The notes: generated by a model from the sequence alone, not told the origin. A stretch of 64,000 bases of DNA from Pontibacter roseus DSM 17521 (GCF_000373265.1 NZ_KB890766.1:218594-282593); one strand, 5' to 3'. Shown: positions 26,569 through 35,414, counted from the first letter of the stretch. Numbers and translations: made by a program.

Positions 26569-26834
26569 GGTATAGCCTTAACACCCCTCTTGCTCCCCTC
26601 AAGGGGAGAGCTTCCACTGTAGCTAAGTGGCAGCGGCCTGAGCGCGGTGCACCCTCTGACGCTCCACTGTTCGAGCGTTCAGCGAGTGGGGGTAGGGGCC
26701 CTCGAGAAAGGAGCGTCTTGATTCTTTTGCTTACTTTGGGGGTAGGGGCCCTCGATTCTCATCAAGGAAAAAAGTAAGGCCCGCCCGGCCAGGGCAGGCT
26801 ATACAACAACTCAGTGGGCAAGTAGCAAAAGCCG
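26569..26834. repeat. Hairpin-rich intergenic repeat, copy 1 (repeat B)
   Basis: About 266 bp that aligns by eye with 54691-54935. Shared landmarks in order: GGTATAGCCTTAACACCCCT, a CTCCCCT/AGGGGAG hairpin, GCGTTCAGCGAG or GCGTCAGCGAG, TTTTGCTTACTTTGGGG, TAGGGGCCCTCGA, AAAAAAGTAAGGCCCGCCCGG, and CTATACAACAA. Copy 1 carries GGGGGTAGGGGCCCTCGA twice (26688 and 26738), 50 bases apart. Confidence 0.8.
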
Positions 26835-27029
26835 GAGCAACAGTTCAAAAGCAGCTTGTAAGCAATCAGTCCGCACAGGCAATGAGACAACCCCCATTTA
26901 TATGAGCAAAAAGTATACTCCATTAAACCTTCCTTCTGCAGGAGCCTCTAAGACTTGAACCGCATTTGCCAGAAAATCCTTACTTTTAAAAAACAAAACA
27001 ATCCGCTTATCCTTAGCTATACCTTTGCA

Positions 27030-29936
27030 ATGAAGAACCTCCTATTGTGGATGGCGCTGCTCGGAGCTGGCATCACGCAGGCCCAGGCACAGCAGCAAGC
27101 CCCCAAGAAACCACTCACCCACGACGTGTACGACAGCTGGAAAGGCGTGAACGGAGACAAAATCTCCCACAACGGCCAATACGTGCTCTTCAACGTGGAC
27201 CCGCAGGAAGGCGACGGTGCCCTCTACATCAAGAGCTACGCCACCAAAGCCATGCAAACCTTCAGCCGCGGCACCAAAGCGGAGTTCACCAACGACAGCC
27301 GCTACGCCGTGTTCCAGATTCTGCCGGAGTATAACAAGGTGCGCGCGCTCAAGCTGAAGAAGAAAAAAGGCGACGATTTGCCCAAAGACTCACTCGCCAT
27401 TGTGGCGCTGGAGAACATGAGCGTGGTGAAAGTGCCCCGCGTGAAATCCTATAAGCTGCCAAAGGAGGGAAGCAACTGGGTAGCCTACCAACTGGAGAAG
27501 CCGGTGCCGGCCAAGAAAGAAGCCGCTAAAAAAGAAGAGCCGAAAACTGAACCGGCTATACCTGAGGCTGAGAAGGCATCGGCTCAAAAAACGGCGGCAG
27601 CCAAACCGGCGGCCAAACCAAAGCAGAAGAAATCAGAAGGAACGGAGCTGGTGCTGCGCAACCTGCAGACAGGGCAGGAGCACAAATTCAACCGGGTAGT
27701 AGATTACCTGTTCTCCGAGAAAGGCAACATGCTCTACTTCGTAAAAGACGAACTGGACTCGCTGCACACAGCCGGGGTATACGCCTTCAACACCGCCAAC
27801 CTGCAGGTGATGCCCATTGATACCGGCAAAGTGACCTACAAAGGTATCAGCACCGACAAGGCAGGCGAGCAGCTGGCTTACGTGGCGACCAAAGACACCG
27901 TGGGCGCCGAAATCCGCTACTTCAGCCTCTTCTACTGGAACCGGAAAGACAACAAAGCCATCACACTGGCTGACACCGTGTCTAAAGGTATGCCGGCCGC
28001 ATGGATGGTGAGCGAGCACGGCAACCTGAACTTCTCCGAAGACGGCAAGCGCCTGTTTTTCGGCACCTTCCCACGCCCGACACGCTACGAGAAAGACACC
28101 ACCAAGCTGGAGGAGGAAAAAGTGAACCTAGATATCTGGTCTTACAAAGACCCGCTGATACAGCCCATGCAGCTCAAGCAGCTGACCCGCGACCAGAAGC
28201 GCTCTTTCCTGGCCATGTATGACTTCAAAGGGAAGAAGATGCAGCAGCTGGCCACCCTCGAGATGCCGGACGTATACATGGACGCCTACGGGCAAAGCGA
28301 CGTGGCGCTGGGCGTGAGCGACGAGAAGTACAAGCTGACCATCGGCTACGACACCCCCACCCGGAAAGACGCCTATCTGATTGACCTCAAGAAAGGCACG
28401 AAGAAGCAGATACTCACTGAGACGCGCGGCTTCCCGCGCCTGTCGCCGCAGGGGCAGTACGTGTACTGGTATGAGCCTACCGACAGCAGCTGGCATACCT
28501 TGTCTGTCAAAAATAGGTCAAACCTGAACCTGACCAAGGGCATAGGCGTGCCGTTCTATGAAGAAGACAACGACATGCCCGTTTTGCCGGGTTCCTACGA
28601 CGCAGCCGGTTGGGTAGAGAAAGACAGCTACCTGCTGGTATACGACCGCTTCGACATCTGGAAACTGGACCCGAGCGGCAAGAAAGCACCGGAGAACCTG
28701 ACCGACAATTACGGCCGCACGAACAAGCTGCGCCTGCGCTACGAGCAACTCGATAATGAGCAGAAATTCATTCCGGAGAATGCTTCGCTATACCTGAGCG
28801 CTTTCCACTACGGCGACAAGACAGCCGGTTTTTTCCGTGACGAGGTGAGCAAGAAAGTGCAGCCTACTAAACTGGTAATGTCACCCAACTCTTACCTGGC
28901 TTTCCGCAAGGCGAAGTACGCAGACCGCATCACTTTCCGCCGCGGCAACTTCAGGGAATACAGCGACCTCTATACCTCAGACCTGACCTTTGCCAATCCG
29001 GAGAAGCTGAGCAATGCCAACCCGCAGATGAGCGAGTACCGCTGGGGCAACGTGGAGTTGGTGAATTGGAAATCGACGGACGGCGTGCCACTGGAGGGCC
29101 TGCTGTTCAAGCCGGAGAACTTCGACCCGAACAGGAAATACCCGATGTTGGTGTACTTCTACGAGCGCTCTTCTGATGGACTGTACATGCACCGACAGCC
29201 CGCTCCGAGCGCCTCCACCATCAACATTCCTTACTTTGTGAGCAACGATTACCTGGTGTTCGTGCCAGACATCGTCTATACCGACGGTTACCCAGGTGAG
29301 AGCGCCATGGACTGCATTATACCGGGTGTGCAGAGCCTGGTGGCGCAGGGTTTTGTGGATGACAAGAACATGGCGCTGCAGGGGCAGAGCTGGGGCGGTT
29401 ACCAGATTGCCTACATGGTGACGCGCACCAACATGTTCAAGGCCGCCATGGCTGGCGCACCGGTGTCAAACATGACTTCCGCTTACGGCGGCATACGCTG
29501 GGGCACGGGCCTGAGCCGGCAGTTCCAGTACGAGCGCACGCAGAGCCGCATCGGGGGCACGCTTTGGGAGAAGCCGATGCAGTTCATCGAGAACTCGCCG
29601 CTCTTCTACGCAGACCGTGTGAAGACACCGCTCCTCATCATGCACAACGACCAGGATGGTGCCGTGCCGTGGTACCAGGGTATAGAATACTTCATGGCGC
29701 TGCGTCGCCTCAACAAGCCAGTATGGATGCTGGTTTACAACGAAGAGGACCACAACCTGGTGCAGCGTAAGAACCGCAAAGATTTGTCGGTGCGCATGTC
29801 ACAGTTCTTCGACCACTACCTCAAAGGTGCCCCAGTTCCGAAGTGGATGGAACAGGGGGTACCGTCCTTGCAAAAAGGTAAAGAATACGGCTTCGAACTG
29901 ATAGAGCCACAAGTGTCTTCCGCACCGAAGGAGTAA
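27030..29936 (+). CDS. S9-family serine peptidase (prolyl oligopeptidase type)
   Basis: 968 aa exported peptidase. ATG at 27030 (MKNLLLWMALLGAGITQAQAQ) gives a good signal peptide; the frame extends upstream without one. The N-terminal ~650 residues should be the beta-propeller, interrupted at about residues 160-215 by a Lys/Ala/Glu/Pro-rich linker. The C-terminal alpha/beta-hydrolase has the nucleophile in ALQGQSWGGYQIAYM (Ser787), acid in HNDQDGAVPW and histidine in NEEDHNLVQ. Such proteins act on proline-containing or dipeptide ends in the periplasm. The alternative of an acylaminoacyl-peptidase cannot be excluded. It is monocistronic and followed by a strong terminator. Confidence 0.92.
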   Translation: MKNLLLWMALLGAGITQAQAQQQAPKKPLTHDVYDSWKGVNGDKISHNGQYVLFNVDPQEGDGALYIKSYATKAMQTFSRGTKAEFTNDSRYAVFQILPEYNKVRALKLKKKKGDDLPKDSLAIVALENMSVVKVPRVKSYKLPKEGSNWVAYQLEKPVPAKKEAAKKEEPKTEPAIPEAEKASAQKTAAAKPAAKPKQKKSEGTELVLRNLQTGQEHKFNRVVDYLFSEKGNMLYFVKDELDSLHTAGVYAFNTANLQVMPIDTGKVTYKGISTDKAGEQLAYVATKDTVGAEIRYFSLFYWNRKDNKAITLADTVSKGMPAAWMVSEHGNLNFSEDGKRLFFGTFPRPTRYEKDTTKLEEEKVNLDIWSYKDPLIQPMQLKQLTRDQKRSFLAMYDFKGKKMQQLATLEMPDVYMDAYGQSDVALGVSDEKYKLTIGYDTPTRKDAYLIDLKKGTKKQILTETRGFPRLSPQGQYVYWYEPTDSSWHTLSVKNRSNLNLTKGIGVPFYEEDNDMPVLPGSYDAAGWVEKDSYLLVYDRFDIWKLDPSGKKAPENLTDNYGRTNKLRLRYEQLDNEQKFIPENASLYLSAFHYGDKTAGFFRDEVSKKVQPTKLVMSPNSYLAFRKAKYADRITFRRGNFREYSDLYTSDLTFANPEKLSNANPQMSEYRWGNVELVNWKSTDGVPLEGLLFKPENFDPNRKYPMLVYFYERSSDGLYMHRQPAPSASTINIPYFVSNDYLVFVPDIVYTDGYPGESAMDCIIPGVQSLVAQGFVDDKNMALQGQSWGGYQIAYMVTRTNMFKAAMAGAPVSNMTSAYGGIRWGTGLSRQFQYERTQSRIGGTLWEKPMQFIENSPLFYADRVKTPLLIMHNDQDGAVPWYQGIEYFMALRRLNKPVWMLVYNEEDHNLVQRKNRKDLSVRMSQFFDHYLKGAPVPKWMEQGVPSLQKGKEYGFELIEPQVSSAPKE

Positions 29937-29960
29937 CGAAAGAGTTGACAAGAACATACA

Positions 29961-29996
29961 AAGGGGGAGCAGCCAATTGGCTGTTCCCCCTTTTTT
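29961..29996 (+). terminator. Intrinsic terminator after S9 peptidase
   Basis: 14-bp stem with one G-T pair (AAGGGGGAGCAGCC / GGCTGTTCCCCCTT), loop AATT, then a T-run. Confidence 0.9.
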
Positions 29997-30085
29997 ATGC
30001 CTGCTGTTTCAGCACTTTCACCCTTCAGGCAGCTCCATTAACAATTCATGAAGTATGACTATAGGTGTTAAAATTTAACTTTAAC

Positions 30086-30093
30086 TAAGTTTG
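30086..30093 (+). promoter_or_regulatory. Candidate -7 element TAAGTTTG
   Basis: Fits TAnnTTTG and would start transcription near 30100, about 25 bases before the ATG of the membrane protein. The -33 region is not a clear TTTG. Confidence 0.45.
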
Positions 30094-30124
30094 CGAATCG
30101 TTTTAACCAAACTTAGGTGCATGT

Positions 30125-30640
30125 ATGGATAACACAGTTCTCATTGATTCCGGCCTTGTCGTACTGGCTATAGTGGCGGGTTGGAGGCTTACCAGTCTCT
30201 GGTATCGCAACAGGTCTACAGCTATCAAAAGGTTTCCTTTGTTGCTCGTCAATGTGGCGGCGTTGTGGGGCTTGTTCAACTGGCTGACCCACATCATCGC
30301 GGTATTGGCAGTGAACATAGAGCGCATGCTGGCAGGTACGTTTGTATACACGTTCCACTTCTACTCGATGCTACTGATGGGGATTACCTTCACCGCTTTG
30401 AGCACTTTCCAGCTCAGCCGCATACGCCTGATGAGCCGGGGAAAATATTATGTGCACGGCCAACTGATGCTGGTTAGCTGGAGCATCATCTTACTGAGCC
30501 TGCCTATCTTCCCGCTCAACCCTATTGGATTGCTGCCTGTGCTTTCCTCCGCTATTATACTGTTGACCATAGCAGCTACAAGAAGCCAATGGAAGCCAGC
30601 GGCCTTTCAGGTTCGTTCCAGGAAAATAGTGTCAGCTTGA
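30125..30640 (+). CDS. Small four-helix membrane protein
   Basis: 171 aa with four predicted transmembrane helices: VLIDSGLVVLAIVAGWRL, FPLLLVNVAALWGLFNWLTHIIAVLAV, TFHFYSMLLMGITFTALSTF and LMLVSWSIILLSLPIFPL/LLPVLSSAIILLTIAA (the last possibly two). His/Tyr/Arg residues cluster at helix ends (LTHII, YTFHFYS). I recognise no family and there is no partner gene; it is flanked by a terminator upstream and a long hairpin downstream. Probably a real gene because of the promoter and consistent hydrophobicity. Confidence 0.75.
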   Translation: MDNTVLIDSGLVVLAIVAGWRLTSLWYRNRSTAIKRFPLLLVNVAALWGLFNWLTHIIAVLAVNIERMLAGTFVYTFHFYSMLLMGITFTALSTFQLSRIRLMSRGKYYVHGQLMLVSWSIILLSLPIFPLNPIGLLPVLSSAIILLTIAATRSQWKPAAFQVRSRKIVSA

Positions 30641-30675
30641 CTCGCACTTGTGCCTTGCAATATCATACTCATAAG

Positions 30676-30728
30676 CCCTACAGCACAACGGGCCGCTCCC
30701 ATAAGGAGCGGCCCGTTGTGCTGTAGGG
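30676..30728. terminator. 24-bp perfect hairpin between convergent genes
   Basis: Arms 30676-30699 (CCCTACAGCACAACGGG...) and 30705-30728 are exact reverse complements with loop CATAA. Likely a bidirectional terminator for the membrane protein and CHRD-like genes, though it has no T-run on either side and is unusually long. Confidence 0.75.
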
Positions 30729-30740
30729 TTGTAAACAGAA

Positions 30741-31346
30741 TTAATTGCCTCTGTTCATAACCTTTAGTTGACCACAGGCCACTGGAATGGTCGCATCATA
30801 TACGCCGTCCACATACATGCCGTGCAACACGATGACGTTGTTCTGCAGCGGGCGCACGACTTTGGAGATGCCGTAGTCACGCATGAAATTCACGCTTCCG
30901 GCCGCGTCGGCTGTAGGGTATGGAGTGAGTGCCAGCAGGACTGGTCCATAATAGGGAACGCCCTCTACCAGACTAATCAGCCCATCTCCATCTGTGTCGG
31001 CAGACATTGGTGGGCAAACAGCATTCTTGTTACTGTCAGTAAAGCCATGGATGTGCTGCATGTGCTCCATGTTTGGTGTCAGTCCAGCGGCTTGCAAATG
31101 TACGTCCACCATATCTCCAGTCAGTTCAATCGTAGCCATGCCGCTCACTCCCGAATTGTTGAGTTCCATCAACTCCACCGTGTAGGTTTGGTTCAGGTTC
31201 ATGGACTTGGTTTTATGAGCTTCCGCCACGCCTTGTGCGGACATGCTTGCATCAGGAGTCACCTCATTTTGCTCACAGGCAGTAAAAGAGAAAAGCATGG
31301 CAACGGCGGCCAGAATGCTGGTTGATTTTTTGCTAAAGTTTTTCAT
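30741..31346 (-). CDS. CHRD-like lipoprotein
   Basis: 201-aa lipoprotein: signal with lipobox MLFSFTAC (Cys24). Residues ~55-130 show the pattern of CHRD-like domains, TATIELTGDMVDVHLQAAGLTP followed by EHMQHIHGF with three histidines. DTDGDGLISLVEG is a clear EF-hand-like calcium loop, which is unusual here. The end (NVIVLHGMYVDGVYDATIPVACGQL) resembles the closing strand of CHRD or Cu/Zn-SOD-like folds. Function unknown; metal binding at the outer or periplasmic side is the inference. Confidence 0.75.
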   Translation of the reverse strand: MKNFSKKSTSILAAVAMLFSFTACEQNEVTPDASMSAQGVAEAHKTKSMNLNQTYTVELMELNNSGVSGMATIELTGDMVDVHLQAAGLTPNMEHMQHIHGFTDSNKNAVCPPMSADTDGDGLISLVEGVPYYGPVLLALTPYPTADAAGSVNFMRDYGISKVVRPLQNNVIVLHGMYVDGVYDATIPVACGQLKVMNRGN

Positions 31347-31731
31347 AATTATTTTGTATTTATTTTATATAAACTACTTACGAGGTATAATCAACCAATT
31401 AGAAAATTGTTTAGTTACATTGGGTAGAAAACCTTAATTTAATAGTAAAGCTGATTGTTTATTGAGTAAGCAGAAAATCCAGCTTTAACGCCAGTAGATT
31501 AAATGTTGTAACATACAAAGTATTAAGCCCTCAGTAGGGTATAGCATAGGCTCAAAATAATGTGAGTCTGAGCGGATAATCTCCCAAGAAGGAGAACCCA
31601 CTATAAACTCACCTTAAATGCAAATCCAGGGGAAGTACGAAATTTCATTACTTGTTAAATTTTAATAAAAACTTGTATTTGTAAAAGCCGTTATTTAGTT
31701 TCGAAAATCTGTTCACTAATGGAAAAGAAGC
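31347..31731. other. 385-bp divergent AT-rich spacer
   Basis: Holds promoters for the CHRD-like gene (minus) and tldD (plus). For tldD, TTG at 31673-31675 and TAGTTTCG at 31696-31703 are 20 bases apart, close to TTTG-N19-TAnnTTTG but with C for T. No other feature recognised. Confidence 0.45.
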
Positions 31732-33363
31732 TTGAGACGTCGTGATTTTATGTATCTGGCAGGGATGGGGGCGGGAGCGCTCATGCTGCCTATACCTGTA
31801 CTGGGGAATGCCGTCGCGCCGGAGGCCCTATTGGGGCAGATGGATGTCGCGCTGAAGAAGCAATTGGCAGACGTGGCTTTGAATTCCGCCCGCTCCAGTG
31901 GCGCCACCTACGCCGATATACGCATTGGGCGCTACCTCAACCAGTACGTCATCACCCGCGACAACAAAGTGGAGAACACGGTGAACACCGAATCCTACGG
32001 CGCAGGTATACGCGTGATAGCAGACGGTGCCTGGGGCTTCGTGGCGGCCGACAACATCACCAAGGACAACATAGCGGCCATGGCCAAGCAGGCCGTCGCC
32101 ATTGCCAAAGCCAATGCCAAGCTGCTGGAGCAGCCCGTGCAGCTGGCGCCGCAGAAAGGCTATGGCGAGGTGAGTTGGAAAACACCAATCGAGAAAAATG
32201 CGCTGGCTATACCTATCAAGGAGAAGGCTGACCTGTTGCTGGCTGCCAACGCAGCCGCTATGAAGAACGGGGCCAACTACATGAACTCCCTGCTCTTCCT
32301 GGTGAACGAGCAGAAATACTTAGCTTCCACCGACGGCTCTTATATCGACCAGGACGTGCACCGCATCTGGCCTGTTTTCACGGCTACGGCCATTGACCCG
32401 GCCTCCGGTAAGTTTGAGACGCGCCAGTCTCTGAGTGCCCCTATGGGCATGGGCTATGAATATTTGGACGGCCGCAAGGAAAGCAAAATCGCCAGCGTGA
32501 CCACCCTCTACGGCAAACACTACGACATGCTCGAGGATGCCGCCGCCGCCGGAAAGCAGGCTGTGGAGAAGTTGAAAGCAAAGTCAGTCGAGGCAGGCAA
32601 ATACGACCTGGTGCTCGACCCCTCGCACCTCTGGCTGACCATACACGAGTCGGTGGGGCACCCGCTGGAGCTGGACCGCGTGTTGGGCTACGAGGCCAAC
32701 TTCGCCGGAACCTCTTTTGCGACACTAGACAAGTGGAAAAGCAAGAACTTCAACTACGGTAGCAAGCAGGTCACACTGTTCGCCGATAAGATACAGCCCG
32801 GTTCTCTTGGCGCCGTCGGGTTTGACGATGAGGGCGTGAAAACGAAGCAGTGGGACTTGGTGAAGGACGGTACGCTGGTGAACTACCAGGCCACCCGCGA
32901 CCAGGCGCACATTATCGGAGAGAAGGAATCGCATGGATGCTGCTACGCCGACAGCTGGAGTTCGGTGCAGTTCCAGCGTATGCCGAACGTGTCACTGGCC
33001 GCGGGAAAGAACCCGTTGAGCGTGCAGGACATGATAAAGGACGTGAAGAAAGGTATCTATATCATCGGCGACGGCTCTTTTTCCATTGACCAGCAGCGCT
33101 ACAACTTCCAGTTCGGTGGGCAGCTCTACTATGAGATTAAGGACGGGCAGATTGCCGGGCAGCTGCGCGATGTGGCCTACCAGAGCAACACCCAGGAATT
33201 CTGGAACTCCTGCGCCGCCATCTGCGACGAGCGCGACTACCGGTTGGGCGGCTCCTTCTTCGATGGCAAAGGCCAACCGATGCAGGTCAGCGCCGTGTCG
33301 CACGGCAGCGCCACCACCCGCTTCAATGGCGTGAACGTCATCAACACAGCACGGAAAATCTAA
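31732..33363 (+). CDS. tldD: TldD-type metalloprotease with Tat-like signal
   Basis: 543 aa. The zinc motif is HESVGH (HExxxH, residues 305-310) followed by PLELDRVLGYEANFAGTSF, diagnostic of TldD. The start is TTG at 31732, preceded by GGAAAAGAAG; it gives MRRRDFMYLAGMGAGALMLP, a twin-arginine-like signal (RRxF-hydrophobic). An ATG at 31719 is in another frame and ends after eight codons. TldD/TldE heterodimers in E. coli are cytosolic and process peptides such as microcins or CcdA; here TldD appears exported. The partner tldE follows at 178 bases. Substrate unknown. Confidence 0.9.
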   Translation: MRRRDFMYLAGMGAGALMLPIPVLGNAVAPEALLGQMDVALKKQLADVALNSARSSGATYADIRIGRYLNQYVITRDNKVENTVNTESYGAGIRVIADGAWGFVAADNITKDNIAAMAKQAVAIAKANAKLLEQPVQLAPQKGYGEVSWKTPIEKNALAIPIKEKADLLLAANAAAMKNGANYMNSLLFLVNEQKYLASTDGSYIDQDVHRIWPVFTATAIDPASGKFETRQSLSAPMGMGYEYLDGRKESKIASVTTLYGKHYDMLEDAAAAGKQAVEKLKAKSVEAGKYDLVLDPSHLWLTIHESVGHPLELDRVLGYEANFAGTSFATLDKWKSKNFNYGSKQVTLFADKIQPGSLGAVGFDDEGVKTKQWDLVKDGTLVNYQATRDQAHIIGEKESHGCCYADSWSSVQFQRMPNVSLAAGKNPLSVQDMIKDVKKGIYIIGDGSFSIDQQRYNFQFGGQLYYEIKDGQIAGQLRDVAYQSNTQEFWNSCAAICDERDYRLGGSFFDGKGQPMQVSAVSHGSATTRFNGVNVINTARKI

Positions 33364-33364
33364 A

Positions 33365-33530
33365 TGAGTCTTGAGTTCTGAGTTCTGAGTCTCGAGTTAT
33401 ACCTGAAACATACATGGTATTACATCTCCGGATTTCCTTCTTCAGAAACTCGCGATTTACACGAATTTGATTGGCCGGTGATTATTAGTCACAAATGGAA
33501 GACATCTCAAAACTCAGAACTCAAGACTCA
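33365..33530. repeat. 20-bp inverted repeat between tldD and tldE
   Basis: TGAGTCTTGAGTTCTGAGTT at 33365-33384 pairs exactly with 33511-33530, enclosing 126 bases. The arms themselves are made of GAGTTCTGA-type short direct repeats, and imperfect copies extend past both arms. It fills most of the tldD-tldE gap. It could be a small mobile/REP-like element or a regulatory hairpin. Confidence 0.7.
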
Positions 33531-33541
33531 TAACTCAAATT

Positions 33542-34873
33542 ATGATATACACAGAACAGCAGGCTCGGGAAATCATGCAGAAGGTGCTGAAGTTCTCTAA
33601 GGCCGATGAGTGTGTCGTGAACCTGCAGGGCAGCAACAGCGGCAACATCCGGTACGCCAACAATGCCGTGTCTACGAGCGGCGAGAACAGCACCACGAGC
33701 CTGGTGGTAAACTCCGCCTTCGGCAAGAAAACAGGTATAGCCACCATCAATGAGTTTGATGACGCGTCGCTGGAAAAAGTGGTGCGGCGCTCAGAGGAAC
33801 TGGCTCAGCTGGCGCCCGAAAATCCAGAGTACATGCCCATACTGGGGCCGCAGAAATACCAGACCTCCAATGCCTTCTTCAAGAGCACGGCAGGCTTCAC
33901 ACCACAGCAGCGCGCAGAGGCGGCAGCGGCCAGTATCCTGCCAGCACGCGAGCGCAAACTCAAGGCTGCCGGCTATCTCCAGCACAACGCTGGCTTCCAA
34001 GCCATGCTTAATTCCAAAGGGTTATTCGCCTATCACCCCGCCACCGATGTGGAGTTCTCGGTGACAGTGCGCAACGAGGCGGGAACCGGCTCAGGCTACG
34101 CCTCCCGCGGGTATAACGACATCTCGAAACTGAACACGGCAACCGCCTCCAAAATAGCCATGGACAAGGCAGAAGGCTCTGCCAAGGCCGTGGCGCTGGA
34201 GCCGGGAAAGTATACCGTGATTCTGGAGCCGGCCGCGGTGGCGGTCTTGCTGGAGAACATGTTCTTCAACATGGATGCCCGCAACGCCGACGAGGGCCGC
34301 AGTTTTATGAGCAAGCAGGGAGGCAAAACCAAGATAGGGGAGAAGCTCGTGGACGCGAAAGTGAACATTTATTCGGACCCTACGCACCCTGAACTGCCCA
34401 CCGCCACCTGGAGCGCCGATGGCAGGCCTGTGGAGAAGGTGAACTGGATTGAAAACGGTGTGGTGAAGAATCTGTACTCCTCCCGCTACTGGGCCGAGAA
34501 GAAAGGCGTAAAGGGTATACCTATGCCGAACAACGCCCTGATGGAAGGCGGCAACGCTTCGCTAGAAGACATGATTAAGAACACGAAACGCGGCATCCTG
34601 GTGACGCGTCTGTGGTACATCCGCTCCGTAGACCCGCAGACATTGCTGCTCACGGGCCTCACCCGCGATGGTACCTTTTTAATTGAGAATGGAAAAATAA
34701 AACATCCGGTGAAGAACTTCCGTTTCAACGAAAGTCCCATCATTATGCTCAACAATTTGGAGGAGATGGGACGCCCGGAGCGGGTCGTAAGTGGTGAGTC
34801 AAACATCAACTACATCCTGCCCCCGCTGAAGGTGCGTGACTTTACTTTCAGCAGCCTCTCTGACGCTGTATAA
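33542..34873 (+). CDS. tldE: TldE/PmbA-type partner protein
   Basis: 443 aa, same fold family as TldD but lacking the HExxxH motif, as expected for the non-catalytic TldE/PmbA subunit. Seen: IRYANNAVSTSGENSTTSL, ARERKLKAAGYLQ, YTVILEPAAVAVLLENMFFNMDARNADEGRSFM, IYSDPTHPELPTATWSADG and NTKRGILVTRLWYIRSVDPQTLLLTGLTRDGTFLIENGKI, all family hallmarks. No signal peptide or Tat motif is present, in contrast to the TldD partner. ATG at 33542. Confidence 0.9.
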   Translation: MIYTEQQAREIMQKVLKFSKADECVVNLQGSNSGNIRYANNAVSTSGENSTTSLVVNSAFGKKTGIATINEFDDASLEKVVRRSEELAQLAPENPEYMPILGPQKYQTSNAFFKSTAGFTPQQRAEAAAASILPARERKLKAAGYLQHNAGFQAMLNSKGLFAYHPATDVEFSVTVRNEAGTGSGYASRGYNDISKLNTATASKIAMDKAEGSAKAVALEPGKYTVILEPAAVAVLLENMFFNMDARNADEGRSFMSKQGGKTKIGEKLVDAKVNIYSDPTHPELPTATWSADGRPVEKVNWIENGVVKNLYSSRYWAEKKGVKGIPMPNNALMEGGNASLEDMIKNTKRGILVTRLWYIRSVDPQTLLLTGLTRDGTFLIENGKIKHPVKNFRFNESPIIMLNNLEEMGRPERVVSGESNINYILPPLKVRDFTFSSLSDAV

Positions 34874-34923
34874 GCGTTGGGAATGATTTTTTAAGAGTGC
34901 CTTTTCGCTATGAAACGCTAAAG

Positions 34924-34951
34924 CCGCATCGGGATTACCGGGCGGTTTTTT
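34924..34951 (+). terminator. Imperfect hairpin terminator after tldE
   Basis: CCGC...GCGG with inner CGG/CCG pairing and a small bulge, followed by TTTTTT. Confidence 0.55.
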
Positions 34952-34955
34952 AGTT

Positions 34956-35414
34956 TCAGCTCTCTAACCCACTACCTTCCATATACCCTTCCAGGCTCTG
35001 CAGCGGCTGTGCCGTCCGCATGAACTGACCAGTGCCGAAGGCGACTTCCTTGCCCTTGTCGTTGTACAAGGTGGACTCGGCGGTAAAGAGGTTTTTGGAG
35101 ACGGAACGAACTTTACCGACGGCTCTTAGCTGTCCGCTGCTGACAGGGCGCAGCAGGTTGAGTTGGAAGGATGAGGTGACAATGAAAACATCCTGCACCA
35201 GCGAAGCCACTGCAAAATAGGCGGCATCGTCGAGCAGCTTGAAGTAGATGGAGCCATGAATGGATTGCGCCCCATGGAAGTACTTGGAGTCAACAGGAAG
35301 CGTGAGTTCTGCCTGTCCGTGGGTGACGGAGATGGTGCTGCCCGGCAACAGGCTTTGGACGTTGGCCTGGTGGTAGAGGTGCTCCAGGCGGCGGTAGTGC
35401 GTTTCAGGTATCAT
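34956..35414 (-). CDS. PaaI-type hotdog thioesterase
   Basis: 152 aa hotdog-fold protein. The core helix and strand SIHGSIYFKLLDDAAYFAVASL, preceded by VDSKYFHGAQ, match PaaI/4HBT-type thioesterases, and LRAVGKVRSVSKNLFTAESTLYNDKGKEVAFGTGQFM is the usual second half. It would hydrolyse acyl-CoA thioesters; substrate unknown. It is convergent with tldE and 239 bases from the divergent DAC-like gene. Confidence 0.87.
   Translation of the reverse strand: MIPETHYRRLEHLYHQANVQSLLPGSTISVTHGQAELTLPVDSKYFHGAQSIHGSIYFKLLDDAAYFAVASLVQDVFIVTSSFQLNLLRPVSSGQLRAVGKVRSVSKNLFTAESTLYNDKGKEVAFGTGQFMRTAQPLQSLEGYMEGSGLES

Larger units (their letters stand above)
26121..27029. other. 909-bp intergenic region with compound repeat
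   Basis: Between thiolase (minus) and the S9 peptidase (plus). It contains repeat A (26349-26526) and repeat B (26569-26834). Short open frames here run through the repeats and look non-coding. A TACCTTTG at 27020-27027 resembles a -7 element but ends 3 bases before the ATG, so it is not a plausible promoter for that start. Confidence 0.7.

Noticed and set aside
26538-26777. 79-codon open frame in repeat B
   Set aside because: Reads through the hairpin-rich repeat; no matching frame in copy 2.
27020-27027. TACCTTTG as promoter of the S9 peptidase
   Set aside because: Ends 3 bases before the ATG, so its start site would fall inside the gene.
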